Origin: Corynebacterium uropygiale
GTDB lineage: Bacteria > Actinomycetota > Actinomycetes > Mycobacteriales > Mycobacteriaceae
NCBI RefSeq assembly: GCF_021568315.1
Contig: NZ_JAKGSI010000001.1
Location: 372,001 to 436,000 of the forward strand
Length of the DNA: 64,000 nucleotides
Direction of reading: 5' to 3'
Shown: piece by piece, positions 34,999 to 43,347 of the stretch
How the letters are laid out: the number at the start of each line of letters is the position of its first letter
Numbering within the stretch: position 1 is the first letter of the stretch
Translations under genes and position numbers: made by a program
Notes under the pieces: generated by a model
Seen by the model: the letters and a program-made list of their open reading frames with translations, nothing else
The model's database searches: none
Told to the model about the DNA's origin: nothing

Positions 34999-35325
34999 AT
35001 GGGGGATGGGACCCTGCATGTAGATGTGGAGCAGACGGCCTCCGCGTTGAAGGAGACGCGGGAGCTGGCTGCTCAGCACAAGGATGAGCACATGGGGAGC
35101 CCACCGGACTTCCCGAGCACCGCGGCCGGGCAGGGCTTCGCCGAGTGCGGGGAGGCCATCCGGGAGGCTCTCCTTCGCGTTCATGAGGCGGCCGCCACAC
35201 GCTGGTCTACGGCCCATGCCGCGATGGACGCCGCCATGCGCGATGTCCACCAGCTGGGCGCGCAGGATGAGGAGGCGGCGCGGGGGATTCGTGGGCTCGA
35301 CGCCCACACAGGGGGTGTGCGATGA
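34999..35325 (+). CDS. Small helical protein, WXG100-like, first gene of a cassette after glmM
   Basis: 108 residues, all-helical by composition, with no signal peptide or membrane segment. It starts MGDGTLHVDVEQTASALKE and has a single Trp in a central helix (AATRWSTAHAAMDAAM), but no true WXG turn. The size and two-helix pattern recall WXG100/EspC-like type VII substrates; this is inference. It overlaps the next gene by 4 bp (ATGA), so the two products are probably made together. No named family is recognised. Confidence 0.6.
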   Translation: MGDGTLHVDVEQTASALKETRELAAQHKDEHMGSPPDFPSTAAGQGFAECGEAIREALLRVHEAAATRWSTAHAAMDAAMRDVHQLGAQDEEAARGIRGLDAHTGGVR

Positions 35326-36863
35326 CCTCAGCGAGCTCATCCATTTCTTCCCTGTATGCACCCGTCGTGGAGGAGCTCAAGGCAGCCTCCCGGGGCATCT
35401 ACCAGGGCCCGCAGCTGGAGAGCGCGGACCTTCTCGCTCGCGCGCGGGCCACGGAAGGCATTGACCCGCAGGCGCTGCGCCGCGCGACATCCACGGCGAC
35501 GGGAACCCCGGTGGGGCGGGTTCTCGGTGGTGGCCTGAGCCTGGGACGTGGTTTCCTCCTTCGGGTGGCCGAGGGGACAATCTCCCAATTCCTGGGCAAT
35601 CTCCTGCGAGACGTCACCCAGCACGATGAGAAGTCCTCGACTCTCCACGGCCAGGCCGACGACGCCGCCACTGCCGTCGAGTCCATCTGTCGCGATACCG
35701 ACACCGCCGTCCACGAGGTGCTACTGGCCATGAGCTCGAGCGTGCGTGCGCTCCTCACCTATGTGGCCTCCATGAGTCCCGTGGCCCAGGCGGAGGAGTT
35801 CTACGCGGCGATCCGCTGTGCCTCAGACCTCATCAACGAGGCAGGCTCCTGCGTCAAGGACTCCTGCGAGAGCCGCGATGAGGCACTGCGCTCCTGCTAC
35901 CAGGAGTTTCTCCGCTGCACAGAGGCCGCCACCGAGCAGCCGTGCCCCGCTGTTCCACCGGCGGCCGGCCACACCGAGGCCTCTTCCTGCGAAGCTCCCC
36001 GCCCGGAGCCGCCGAGCTGCCCGGCGCCACCACCCAGTCCCGCACCCTGCACCCCGCCCGAGCCGCCTGCGCCTAGTGAGGCGCCCGCCTCCTCATATGC
36101 CGGGGGAGCCGCGAGCTCCGCCAGCGCAGAGTGTGTGCCGACGACGGCAGCCACCGCGGTGCCAGACCTCGCCGGGGCCGCGCAGCACGCTGCTCAGCAG
36201 GTCCAGCAGGCTGCCCAGCAGGTGATGTCCGGGGGCCAGGCGGCCATGAGTAACGCGGCGAGTGCCGCCGCGAGCGCTGCGGCGAGTGCCTCGGCGTCGG
36301 CGAGCTCGTCTGCTCCGATCATCACCACCATCGTCAACGTGGACCACGATGAGCACGGGGGAAGCGGAGGAAACCTCGGTGCCCTTGCCGGCATGGGGGT
36401 TGCTGTGGCCGGCGCAGGGGCGCTGCTCGCGCAGATCGGTGAACACCTTCCGCCGCCGGAGTGTCCGCCCGAGCCGCCAGAGTGCCCGCCCGTACCGCCG
36501 GAGCCGGAGCCGGAGCCTGAACCCGAGCCCTGCCCGCCCCCAGAGCCTGAGCCCGAACCGGAACCGCCGGCCCCCTGCCCACCTGCTCCGGAGCCCCCGC
36601 CACCTGCGGAGAAGCTCGCTCATCTGCGGGCGCAGGGCTACCACCTTGATCTCTCAGCCACAGAATCGGGCGCCGATGCGCCAGCACCCAACCCTGCACC
36701 CGCGCCCGCACCTACGCCAAACCCCGCACCCGCGCCCCCAGCCTCTGCACCTGAGGCACCTGCCCAGGTCGCCACCGCCGCGCCGGGCCCAGCCTCCGAG
36801 TCATCAGCTCCCGCACCGGCGAAGGATGCCGTGGGGACTGCGCACACGGCGGGGCAGTGGTAG
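35322..36863 (+). CDS. Large Cys/Pro/Glu-rich predicted surface protein
   Basis: 513 residues. Residues 1-205 are helical with several Cys in the second half (IRCASD, GSCVKDSCES, RSCYQEFLRC). Residues 206-260 are Pro/Ser/Cys-rich. An Ala/Gln/Ser helix-prone stretch follows (about 285-335), then a hydrophobic segment near 350-371 (GALAGMGVAVAGAGALLAQI). The tail of ~140 residues is dominated by Pro-Glu and Pro-Ala repeats with regular Cys (ECPPEPPECPPVPPEPE). There is no signal peptide and no LPxTG motif. It is either a single-pass membrane protein whose rigid tail spans the cell wall, or a type VII-exported protein. No homologous family is recognised. Confidence 0.65.
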   Translation: MTSASSSISSLYAPVVEELKAASRGIYQGPQLESADLLARARATEGIDPQALRRATSTATGTPVGRVLGGGLSLGRGFLLRVAEGTISQFLGNLLRDVTQHDEKSSTLHGQADDAATAVESICRDTDTAVHEVLLAMSSSVRALLTYVASMSPVAQAEEFYAAIRCASDLINEAGSCVKDSCESRDEALRSCYQEFLRCTEAATEQPCPAVPPAAGHTEASSCEAPRPEPPSCPAPPPSPAPCTPPEPPAPSEAPASSYAGGAASSASAECVPTTAATAVPDLAGAAQHAAQQVQQAAQQVMSGGQAAMSNAASAAASAAASASASASSSAPIITTIVNVDHDEHGGSGGNLGALAGMGVAVAGAGALLAQIGEHLPPPECPPEPPECPPVPPEPEPEPEPEPCPPPEPEPEPEPPAPCPPAPEPPPPAEKLAHLRAQGYHLDLSATESGADAPAPNPAPAPAPTPNPAPAPPASAPEAPAQVATAAPGPASESSAPAPAKDAVGTAHTAGQW

Positions 36864-36894
36864 GCCCTCGATACCAAAGGAGTGGACAAGAAGG

Positions 36895-37131
36895 ATGAAT
36901 GAGTTTGAAGAATTCGCCAAGCAGTTCCGGCAGCGGACGCAGGCGCGTCTGGAGGAGTTCGAGCGGATGCTCAATGACGCCACACGCCGCCCTCCCGCCC
37001 CGGCGAACACCCCGGGGACTGAGCGGACAGACGCCGGGATGGCGTCGAGCCCCGGAGGCGGCGTGGGGACAGAAAGGCGGCGTGGTCGCGTGAAAAGCGT
37101 TCTGAGAGAAGCGGGCGCTAGTGCTGGTTAA
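36895..37131 (+). CDS. Small coiled-coil protein, third gene of the cassette
   Basis: 78 residues from ATG 36895 with GAAGG upstream. The first 30 residues form one strongly charged helix (FEEFAKQFRQRTQARLEEFE), followed by a Pro/Gly/Arg-rich disordered tail. It lies 31 bp after the Cys/Pro-rich protein and overlaps the end of the opposite hydrolase gene by 14 bp. It could be a cytosolic partner or adaptor of the preceding protein; no evidence beyond position. Confidence 0.5.
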   Translation: MNEFEEFAKQFRQRTQARLEEFERMLNDATRRPPAPANTPGTERTDAGMASSPGGGVGTERRRGRVKSVLREAGASAG

Positions 37132-37972
37132 GGTCGGTGTTGGCGGAGAGCTCGACGCCGGCCTTGTCCGCAAGGTCCTTTCCCTCATAGGAGACGACAT
37201 GCTTCGCCTCGGCCATCGGGGCGGAGAAGCCGGAGTAGGTGGAATCCTGGTTGAGCTGGTGGAGGAGGAAGCCGGTGATGAGGCCGCGGGCTGCCTCCTG
37301 GGCGGACCACTGGGGCTTGCCGTTACCGATGAGGAGATTGAAGAACGTGTCCTCGGTGAAGCCCAGCTGGTTGCCCTTCTCGAGTTCGCGGTAGGCGACG
37401 TCGCCGCCCCAGTTGTAGGCGAGGGAGGCGGGGTTCCCGGCGTCGAGGATGGAGTCCTGCCCGGAACCGATGACCAGCCCCGGCACCGTGATGTGCCGTG
37501 CTGCCGCGGTGGAGGAGGGGGCAGTCACCGCCGGGTAGAGGGCAGCCACCGCGTTGACCTTGGTGTTTTCCAGGGCGGCGAGGACCGCGCACCCCGCACC
37601 CATGCCGTGCCCCACGAGGCCCAGCTTCCCCGGGCCGACGGTCACGTTGCCGGTGCCCAGCTTGACGCCGGCGAGGATCTGGAGGCAGGTCTCCAGGTCG
37701 GCGGCGAAGCCGCGGTGATCGGGGCTGAAGCCCTTCTCGGTGTCCGGCGCGGCCACCGCGATACCCCAGCTGGCCAGGTGACGCAGCGTGCCGTGGTACT
37801 TGTGGATGCCCTTCATCCAGTCGTGCCCGAAGGCGACGCCGGGGACCCCGTTGCCTTCCTCGGGGACGTAGACCTTACCGGGAATGCCGGCATAGTCGAG
37901 GTCACCGACCAGGACGCGGTGGGGGCCACGCTTTGATAGTTTCGCGAGATGCTTCTTCAAATTCTCAGACAC
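37118..37972 (-). CDS. Alpha/beta hydrolase fold protein, dienelactone hydrolase-like, without Ser nucleophile
   Basis: 284 residues from GTG 37972. The fold is that of the dienelactone/PET-hydrolase-like group: GVPGVAFGHDWMKGIHKYHG for the oxyanion region, and KLGLVGHGMGAGCAVLA at the nucleophile elbow. In that elbow the consensus G-x-S-x-G reads G-H-G-M-G, so the catalytic Ser is replaced by Gly. The protein is therefore probably not a classical esterase; a binding or structural role, or use of another residue, must be considered. It is divergent from glmS with only 26 bp between start codons. Confidence 0.75.
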   Translation of the reverse strand: MSENLKKHLAKLSKRGPHRVLVGDLDYAGIPGKVYVPEEGNGVPGVAFGHDWMKGIHKYHGTLRHLASWGIAVAAPDTEKGFSPDHRGFAADLETCLQILAGVKLGTGNVTVGPGKLGLVGHGMGAGCAVLAALENTKVNAVAALYPAVTAPSSTAAARHITVPGLVIGSGQDSILDAGNPASLAYNWGGDVAYRELEKGNQLGFTEDTFFNLLIGNGKPQWSAQEAARGLITGFLLHQLNQDSTYSGFSAPMAEAKHVVSYEGKDLADKAGVELSANTDLNQH

Positions 37973-37981
37973 GTGTCCCAG

Positions 37982-37989
37982 GATATAGT
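37982..37989. promoter_or_regulatory. Back-to-back -10 elements for glmS (+) and the hydrolase (-)
   Basis: TATAGT (37984-37989) on the plus strand ends 9 nt before the glmS ATG. On the minus strand TATATC (37987-37982) ends 9 nt before the hydrolase GTG. The two hexamers share four base pairs. A perfect palindrome GACACGTGTC (37968-37977) overlaps the hydrolase start codon and could be an operator. Confidence 0.5.
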
Positions 37990-37998
37990 CTAGGGTCC

Positions 37999-39861
37999 AT
38001 GTGCGGAATTATTGGATATGTCGGTCAGCGTCAGGGACTTCCCATCGCGCTGGATGGGCTGAGGAATATGGAATACCGCGGCTATGATTCCGCAGGTATT
38101 GCCATCACCCAGGGGGCGGGGATCGCCGCGGTGAAGCGCGCCGGGAAGCTCCAGAACCTGGAGGATCGCATCGACGAGGTGGGCGTTGAGTCGCTGAAGG
38201 GCACGACGGCAATCGGCCACACCCGATGGGCCACCCACGGCCGCCCCATCGATGAGAACGCGCACCCGCACCTGTCCTATGACGGGAAGGTCGCGATCGT
38301 CCACAACGGCATTATTGAGAATTTCGCCTCCCTGCGCGATGAGCTGCGCGCCGCCGGGATTGAGCTGCGCTCGGAGACGGACTCCGAGGTCGCGGCGCAT
38401 CTCCTCGCCCGGGCCTACAACGAGGGGGAGACGGCGGGGGACTTCCGCGCGTCGGCCCTGGCGGTGCTCAACCGCCTCGAGGGTGCCTTCACCATCCTTT
38501 TCATGCACGACGACCACCCGGACCAGATCATCGCAGCGCGCCGCTCGACCCCGCTCATCGTGGGCGTTGGCGAGGGGGAGATGTTCCTGGGCTCCGACGT
38601 CGCGGCGTTCATCGAGCACACGAAGCACGCCGTGGAGCTCGGGCAGGACAACGTCGTCATCCTGCGGGCGGATGAGTACGAGATCCTCAACTTCGACGGC
38701 ACGCCCGCGACCGGCCGCCCCTTCGAGATCGATTGGGACCTCGCCGCCGCGGAGAAGGGCGGCTATGACTCCTTCATGCTCAAGGAGATTCATGAGCAGC
38801 CGGCCGCCGTCCGCGACACGCTCGCGGGCCACTACCAGGACGGCCGCGTCACCCTCGATGAGCAGAACCTCACCGACGAGGACCTGAAGTACATCGACCA
38901 GGTGTTCGTCGTCGCCTGTGGCTCGGCCTATCACTCCGGCCTGCTGGCCAAGTACGCCATTGAGCACTGGGTGCGCGTGCCCGTGCAGATCGAGGTGGCC
39001 AGCGAGTTCCGCTACCGTGACCCCATCCTTGATGAGCGCACGCTCGTCCTGGCGATCTCCCAGTCGGGTGAAACCGCGGACACCCTCGAGGCCGTGCGCC
39101 ACGCCAAGGCGCAGGGCGCGAAGGTGCTGGCGGTGTGCAACACGAATGGCTCGCAAATTCCGCGCGAGTCCGATGCCGTGCTGTACACCCACGCCGGGCC
39201 GGAGATCGGTGTGGCGTCGACGAAGGCATTCCTCGCCCAGGTGGCGGCGAATTACATCGTGGGGCTGGCGCTCGCGCAAGCCAAGGGCACCAAGTACCCG
39301 GATGAAATCGCGGAGATTTACCGCTCGCTGGAGGAGATTCCGGCGAAGATCGAGCGCGTGCTGGAGTGCGAGGAGCAGGTCACGGGAATCGCCGAGGTGC
39401 TCGGCGCGGTGCGGACCATGCTCTTCCTGGGCCGCGGGGTGGGCTACCCGGTGGCGCTGGAGGGGGCGCTCAAGCTCAAGGAGCTGGCGTACATTCACGC
39501 CGAGGGCTTCCCCGCGGGGGAGCTCAAGCACGGGCCTATCGCGCTCATCGAGGATGACCTGCCGGTGGTCGTCATCGTGCCGAGCCCCCGGGGTGTGACG
39601 GTTCTTCACTCGAAGATCGTGTCCAACATCCAGGAGATTCGGGCGCGCGGCGCGAAGACGATCGTCATCGCGGAGGAAGGCGACACGGCGGTGGAGCCCT
39701 ATGCCAACTGGCTCATCCGTATCCCGGAGAGCCCTTCCATGATGCAGCCCTTGCTCGCGACCGTCCCGCTGCAGTACCTCGCCGCGGAGATCGCCGGGCA
39801 CTGCGGCAACACCGACATTGATAAGCCCCGCAACCTCGCGAAATCTGTGACCGTTGAATAA
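37999..39861 (+). CDS. glmS: Glutamine-fructose-6-phosphate aminotransferase (isomerizing)
   Basis: 620 residues from ATG 37999, which exposes Cys2 (MCGIIGYVG) as the glutaminase nucleophile. The N-terminal amidotransferase domain (1 to about 225) is followed by two SIS domains with SQSGETADTLEA and the C-terminal DKPRNLAKSVTVE. It makes glucosamine-6-phosphate, the entry step to peptidoglycan and UDP-GlcNAc, with GlmM next in the pathway. It probably has a leaderless transcript. It overlaps alr by 8 bp. Confidence 0.96.
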   Translation: MCGIIGYVGQRQGLPIALDGLRNMEYRGYDSAGIAITQGAGIAAVKRAGKLQNLEDRIDEVGVESLKGTTAIGHTRWATHGRPIDENAHPHLSYDGKVAIVHNGIIENFASLRDELRAAGIELRSETDSEVAAHLLARAYNEGETAGDFRASALAVLNRLEGAFTILFMHDDHPDQIIAARRSTPLIVGVGEGEMFLGSDVAAFIEHTKHAVELGQDNVVILRADEYEILNFDGTPATGRPFEIDWDLAAAEKGGYDSFMLKEIHEQPAAVRDTLAGHYQDGRVTLDEQNLTDEDLKYIDQVFVVACGSAYHSGLLAKYAIEHWVRVPVQIEVASEFRYRDPILDERTLVLAISQSGETADTLEAVRHAKAQGAKVLAVCNTNGSQIPRESDAVLYTHAGPEIGVASTKAFLAQVAANYIVGLALAQAKGTKYPDEIAEIYRSLEEIPAKIERVLECEEQVTGIAEVLGAVRTMLFLGRGVGYPVALEGALKLKELAYIHAEGFPAGELKHGPIALIEDDLPVVVIVPSPRGVTVLHSKIVSNIQEIRARGAKTIVIAEEGDTAVEPYANWLIRIPESPSMMQPLLATVPLQYLAAEIAGHCGNTDIDKPRNLAKSVTVE

Positions 39862-41047
39862 CCACTGCACCCTGCTGAGAACCCGGATCGACCTCGACGC
39901 GATCGCCCACAACACCCGCCTCATCGCCGAGCGGCTGAGCCCCGGCACGCGGCTCATGGCCGTCGTCAAGGCGGATGGCTACCACCATGGGGCGCTCGCG
40001 GTAGCCGCCACGGCCCTGAACCATGGGGCCGACGCCCTGGGCGTGGCCACCATCCCGGAGGCACTGGAGTTGCGGGGGGCGGGGATCGACGCCCCGCTGC
40101 TCGCGTGGCTGTGGGCCGCCCAGGATGACGACGGGGTGGAGGGTGCCCTCGCCGCGCGCGTGGCGCTGGGGATCCCCTCGGTGGATCATGCGCGGGCGGT
40201 GATTGCCGCGGCCTCGCGCCTGCAGGAGGAGAGCCAGGACGGCTCGCACCCCGCAGCCCGGGTCTTCATCAAGGTGGAGACGGGGATGCACCGCTCTGGC
40301 GTCGACCCCGAGCGGTGGGCGGAGGTCATGGACCTGCTGCGTGACGCGCCGAACGTCGAGGTCCTGGGCCTTTTTAGCCACCTCTCCTGCGCCGATGACC
40401 CGGATCATCCCGCGAACGACGCCCAGGCGGAGCAGTTCGCGCGCGCGATCGCCTATGGCCGGGAGCGCGGCCTCGCGCTGCCCATCAACCACCTGTGCAA
40501 CTCGCCGGGCACCCTCACGCGCCCGGACCTTCATCACGACATGGTGCGCGTGGGCGTGGCGCTCTATGGAGGGGAGCCCATCCCGGCCCGCGAGCACGGC
40601 CTGCGCCCGGCGATGAGCTGGCTGGCCACGGTGGCGCTGGTCAAGCCGGTGGCGCCCGGGGAGGCGACGAGCTACGGCCTCACGTGGACCGCGGAGCGCC
40701 CGGGCTGGCTGGCCGTCCTCCCCGTGGGCTATGCCGATGGGCTGCCGCGCGCCGCCCAGGGTGTGCTGGAGGTGGCCATCGGCGGGCGTCGCTATCCGCA
40801 GGTGGGCCGGGTGTGTATGGATCAGATCCTCGTCGACCTGGGGGAGAACCCCGCCGGGGTGGCGCCGGGCGATGAGGCGTGCATCTTCGGCACCGAGCCC
40901 GGGGCCATGAGCGCCTCCGAGCTTGCGGAGGCCCTGCACACCATCAACTACGAGGTCATGTGCCGCCCGACGGGTCGTACCGTGCGCACCTTCGTCGCCC
41001 CTGAGGCGGCCGGTCTCTCCGCCGCCCGCCACGAAAGCGAGGCATGA
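39854..41047 (+). CDS. alr: Alanine racemase
   Basis: 397 residues from a TTG start that overlaps the glmS stop by 8 bp. The next in-frame ATG would remove the catalytic region, so TTG is required. The PLP lysine is Lys39 in MAVVKADGYHHGA, and the second catalytic base Tyr is in ATSYGLTW near residue 274. It converts L- to D-alanine for cell-wall peptides. It overlaps tsaE by 4 bp. The glmS-alr-tsaE unit thus joins two wall-precursor enzymes with a tRNA-modification factor. Confidence 0.93.
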   Translation: MNNHCTLLRTRIDLDAIAHNTRLIAERLSPGTRLMAVVKADGYHHGALAVAATALNHGADALGVATIPEALELRGAGIDAPLLAWLWAAQDDDGVEGALAARVALGIPSVDHARAVIAAASRLQEESQDGSHPAARVFIKVETGMHRSGVDPERWAEVMDLLRDAPNVEVLGLFSHLSCADDPDHPANDAQAEQFARAIAYGRERGLALPINHLCNSPGTLTRPDLHHDMVRVGVALYGGEPIPAREHGLRPAMSWLATVALVKPVAPGEATSYGLTWTAERPGWLAVLPVGYADGLPRAAQGVLEVAIGGRRYPQVGRVCMDQILVDLGENPAGVAPGDEACIFGTEPGAMSASELAEALHTINYEVMCRPTGRTVRTFVAPEAAGLSAARHESEA

Positions 41048-41562
41048 TGAAAGCTGACTTCCCACAGGAGGGCACCTACCGGGCGGAGAACCCGGAGGAC
41101 ACCCGCGCCTGGGGCGAGCGCCTGGGCCGGGCCCTCGAGGCCGGGGACCTCGTCATTCTCGACGGCCCGCTGGGCGCCGGGAAAACTACGCTCACCCAGG
41201 GCATCGCGGCGGGCATGGGGGTCCGGGGGCGCGTGACCTCGCCGACATTCGTCATCGCCCGGGAGCACCGCCCGGCGGCGCAGGCCCCGGCCGACACCCC
41301 CACGCTCATCCACGTGGACGCCTATCGCCTGCTCGATCACGATGCCGATCCCTGGGGCGCCCTGGACTCCCTGGACCTGGATACGGAGCTGGAGGAGGCG
41401 GTGATCGTCGCGGAGTGGGGCGCGGGGCTCGTCGAGCAGCTGGCGGCCCGGTATCTCAAGGTGACGGTGGATCGGGAGAGCGCCGTCGAGGAGGACCCGG
41501 ATTCTGAGGCTCGGTATCTGTCGTGGAGGTGGGAGGGGGAGGAGCCTCGCAGCGCACGCTAA
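41044..41562 (+). CDS. tsaE: tRNA threonylcarbamoyladenosine biosynthesis ATPase TsaE
   Basis: 172 residues. Walker A is GPLGAGKTT (near residue 42), followed by GVRGRVTSPTFVI and LIHVDAYRL, all typical of TsaE. It cycles the TsaB-TsaD complex during t6A37 synthesis. It overlaps the alr stop by 4 bp (ATGA); its partners tsaB and tsaD are 2.5 to 4 kb downstream. Confidence 0.93.
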   Translation: MMKADFPQEGTYRAENPEDTRAWGERLGRALEAGDLVILDGPLGAGKTTLTQGIAAGMGVRGRVTSPTFVIAREHRPAAQAPADTPTLIHVDAYRLLDHDADPWGALDSLDLDTELEEAVIVAEWGAGLVEQLAARYLKVTVDRESAVEEDPDSEARYLSWRWEGEEPRSAR

Positions 41563-41698
41563 TGCGGGTGCCGTGGGCTGCGGACTTCCGCGACGCCGTC
41601 AGATAGTGCTACCTTTAGGTGGGAATGGGGGTAAAACCACACCTTCCCACATTTATATGGGCAAAATCGGACATATCTGACAGGCGGTACTTCTCATC

Positions 41699-43291
41699 AT
41701 GCTGGCCTTCCTCGGCGACCAGCCGCTCGTAGCTCTCGTCCTCATCCTTGCCGCTGGGCTCGCGATCGGAAAGATCCGCATCGCGGGGATCTCCCTCGGG
41801 GCGGCGGCGGTCCTCTTCGTCGCGTTGGGGCTCTCCGCGGCGAATCCGGATATCGTCATCCCCTCCCTCGTCTACCAATTCGGCCTCGCCCTCTTCGTCT
41901 ACGCCATCGGTCTCACCGCCGGCGAGCAATTCTTCGCCGAGTTCCGCACCCGCGGCTGGAAGATGAACGCCTTCCTCGTCGTGCTCATGGTGGTGCTCGG
42001 TCTCCTCGCATGGGTGCTCATCCCGCTGTGTGGGCTCGACGTCCAGCAGGGTGCCGGTATGTTCGCCGGCTCCCTCAGCTCGACGCCCGGTATGGCGGCC
42101 GTCGTCGAGACCTTTGGCGGATCAACCACCCCGGTCGTGGGCTACTCGCTGGCCTACCCGGGCGGGGTCATCGGCGTGATCCTCGTGGCGGCGATCGGGG
42201 CGAGCGTCGCGAAGGTCAATCACCTCAAGGACGCCCACAAGGAGGGCCTCATCCAGGAGCCGGTCGAGTGGACGGCCGTGCGCCTGCGCGAGGGGCTGCG
42301 CGCCCGGGCAAGCGAGCTGCCGGCCATGACGGGGGAGAAGATCATCGCCACCCGCATCATTCACTCGGAGGAGCACCACGAGCTCATCGAGCCGCACGCC
42401 CCGCTCGAGGCCGGCCAGCTCGTCCTCCTCAACGGCACGGCCGAGGCGCTGGCGGGGGCGGTGCCGCAGCTGGGAACCGCGGAGGACGTCGACATCCGCG
42501 AGTCCGACCTCGAGTACCAGCGCCTCACCGTCTCCAACCCAACCATCGCCGGGCGCGCCATCAAGGAGCTGCACACTCTCCAGCACGGGTTCCTCATCTC
42601 CCGCATTCGGGAGGGGGATAACGACGTCGTCCCCGCGGAGGACACCGTGCTCAAGCTCTCTGACCGGGTGCGCGTCGTGGCGCGGCGCGATAACCTGCCC
42701 CGCGCGCGGGCGATGCTCGGCGACTCGGAGAAGGCCCTCGCCAACATCGACCTCCTGCCGCTGTGCATCGGCCTGCTCCTTGGTCTCCTCCTCGGCGCGA
42801 TCCCGGTCCCGCTCCCGGGCGGCTCCTCGGTCTCCCTGGGCTTTGGCGGCGGCCCGATCGTCGCGGGCCTGGTGCTCGGCGCGCTCGTGCGCACCGGGCG
42901 GCTCAACTGGCAGGTGCCCTACCACGCGAACCGCACGCTCTCCGCGCTGGGGCTCGCGCTCTTCCTCGCCGGTGTGGGCACGACGGCCGGCCCTGGCTTC
43001 GCCCAGGCGCTGACGGATTCCACGTCGCTCATCTACATCGGGCTGGGGATCTGCTTCACGGTGGGCTACACCCTGCTCTGCGGGATCGTGGGGGTGAAGC
43101 TGCTCGGCCTCACCTGGGACGAGTCCATGGGTATGGCCGCCGGGCTGAGCACCAATCCCGCCGTCATGAGCTACCTCAACGTGCAGACCGAGACCGAACT
43201 CGCCGAGCGCGGCTACGCCACCGTCTACCCCACGGCGATGATCGGGAAGATCATTCTGTGTCAGCTGGTGGCCGTCGCCATCATGACCTAG
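41699..43291 (+). CDS. Aspartate-alanine exchanger family transporter (AspT/SucE-like)
   Basis: 530 residues, an AAE-family membrane carrier: about five N-terminal helices, two cytoplasmic TrkA-C/RCK-C type domains (about 190-350) and about five to six C-terminal helices. Conserved family segments are FAGSLSSTPGMAAVVETFGG and MAAGLSTNPAVMSYLNVQTE, which are internal repeats of each other. The family includes the succinate exporter SucE of C. glutamicum and bacterial Asp/Ala antiporters; dicarboxylate efflux is the best guess. TACCTT near 41610 is a possible -10. It is not obviously in an operon. Confidence 0.85.
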   Translation: MLAFLGDQPLVALVLILAAGLAIGKIRIAGISLGAAAVLFVALGLSAANPDIVIPSLVYQFGLALFVYAIGLTAGEQFFAEFRTRGWKMNAFLVVLMVVLGLLAWVLIPLCGLDVQQGAGMFAGSLSSTPGMAAVVETFGGSTTPVVGYSLAYPGGVIGVILVAAIGASVAKVNHLKDAHKEGLIQEPVEWTAVRLREGLRARASELPAMTGEKIIATRIIHSEEHHELIEPHAPLEAGQLVLLNGTAEALAGAVPQLGTAEDVDIRESDLEYQRLTVSNPTIAGRAIKELHTLQHGFLISRIREGDNDVVPAEDTVLKLSDRVRVVARRDNLPRARAMLGDSEKALANIDLLPLCIGLLLGLLLGAIPVPLPGGSSVSLGFGGGPIVAGLVLGALVRTGRLNWQVPYHANRTLSALGLALFLAGVGTTAGPGFAQALTDSTSLIYIGLGICFTVGYTLLCGIVGVKLLGLTWDESMGMAAGLSTNPAVMSYLNVQTETELAERGYATVYPTAMIGKIILCQLVAVAIMT

Positions 43292-43335
43292 CCCGGCCGG
43301 CCAGCAGGCCATACCCCCGGCAGGCCCCCGCCGTT

Positions 43336-43341
43336 TATGCT
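43336..43341 (+). promoter_or_regulatory. -10 box of a leaderless methyltransferase transcript
   Basis: TATGCT ends 6 nt before ATG 43348; no Shine-Dalgarno. Confidence 0.55.
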
Positions 43342-43347
43342 GTGCGC

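Noticed and set aside
36470..36600. GAGCC/CCGGAG short repeats resembling a tandem repeat or CRISPR-like array
   Set aside because: They are codons of a Pro-Glu-rich protein tail, with no fixed repeat unit and no spacers.
35322..36863. Possible PE/PPE family protein because of Pro/Glu repeats near an ESX locus
   Set aside because: The N-terminus has no Pro-Glu or Pro-Pro-Glu motif and no PE/PPE helical domain; the repeats are C-terminal.
37990..39969. 659-codon open frame on the minus strand
   Set aside because: Antisense to glmS; Arg/His/Gly-rich shadow translation.
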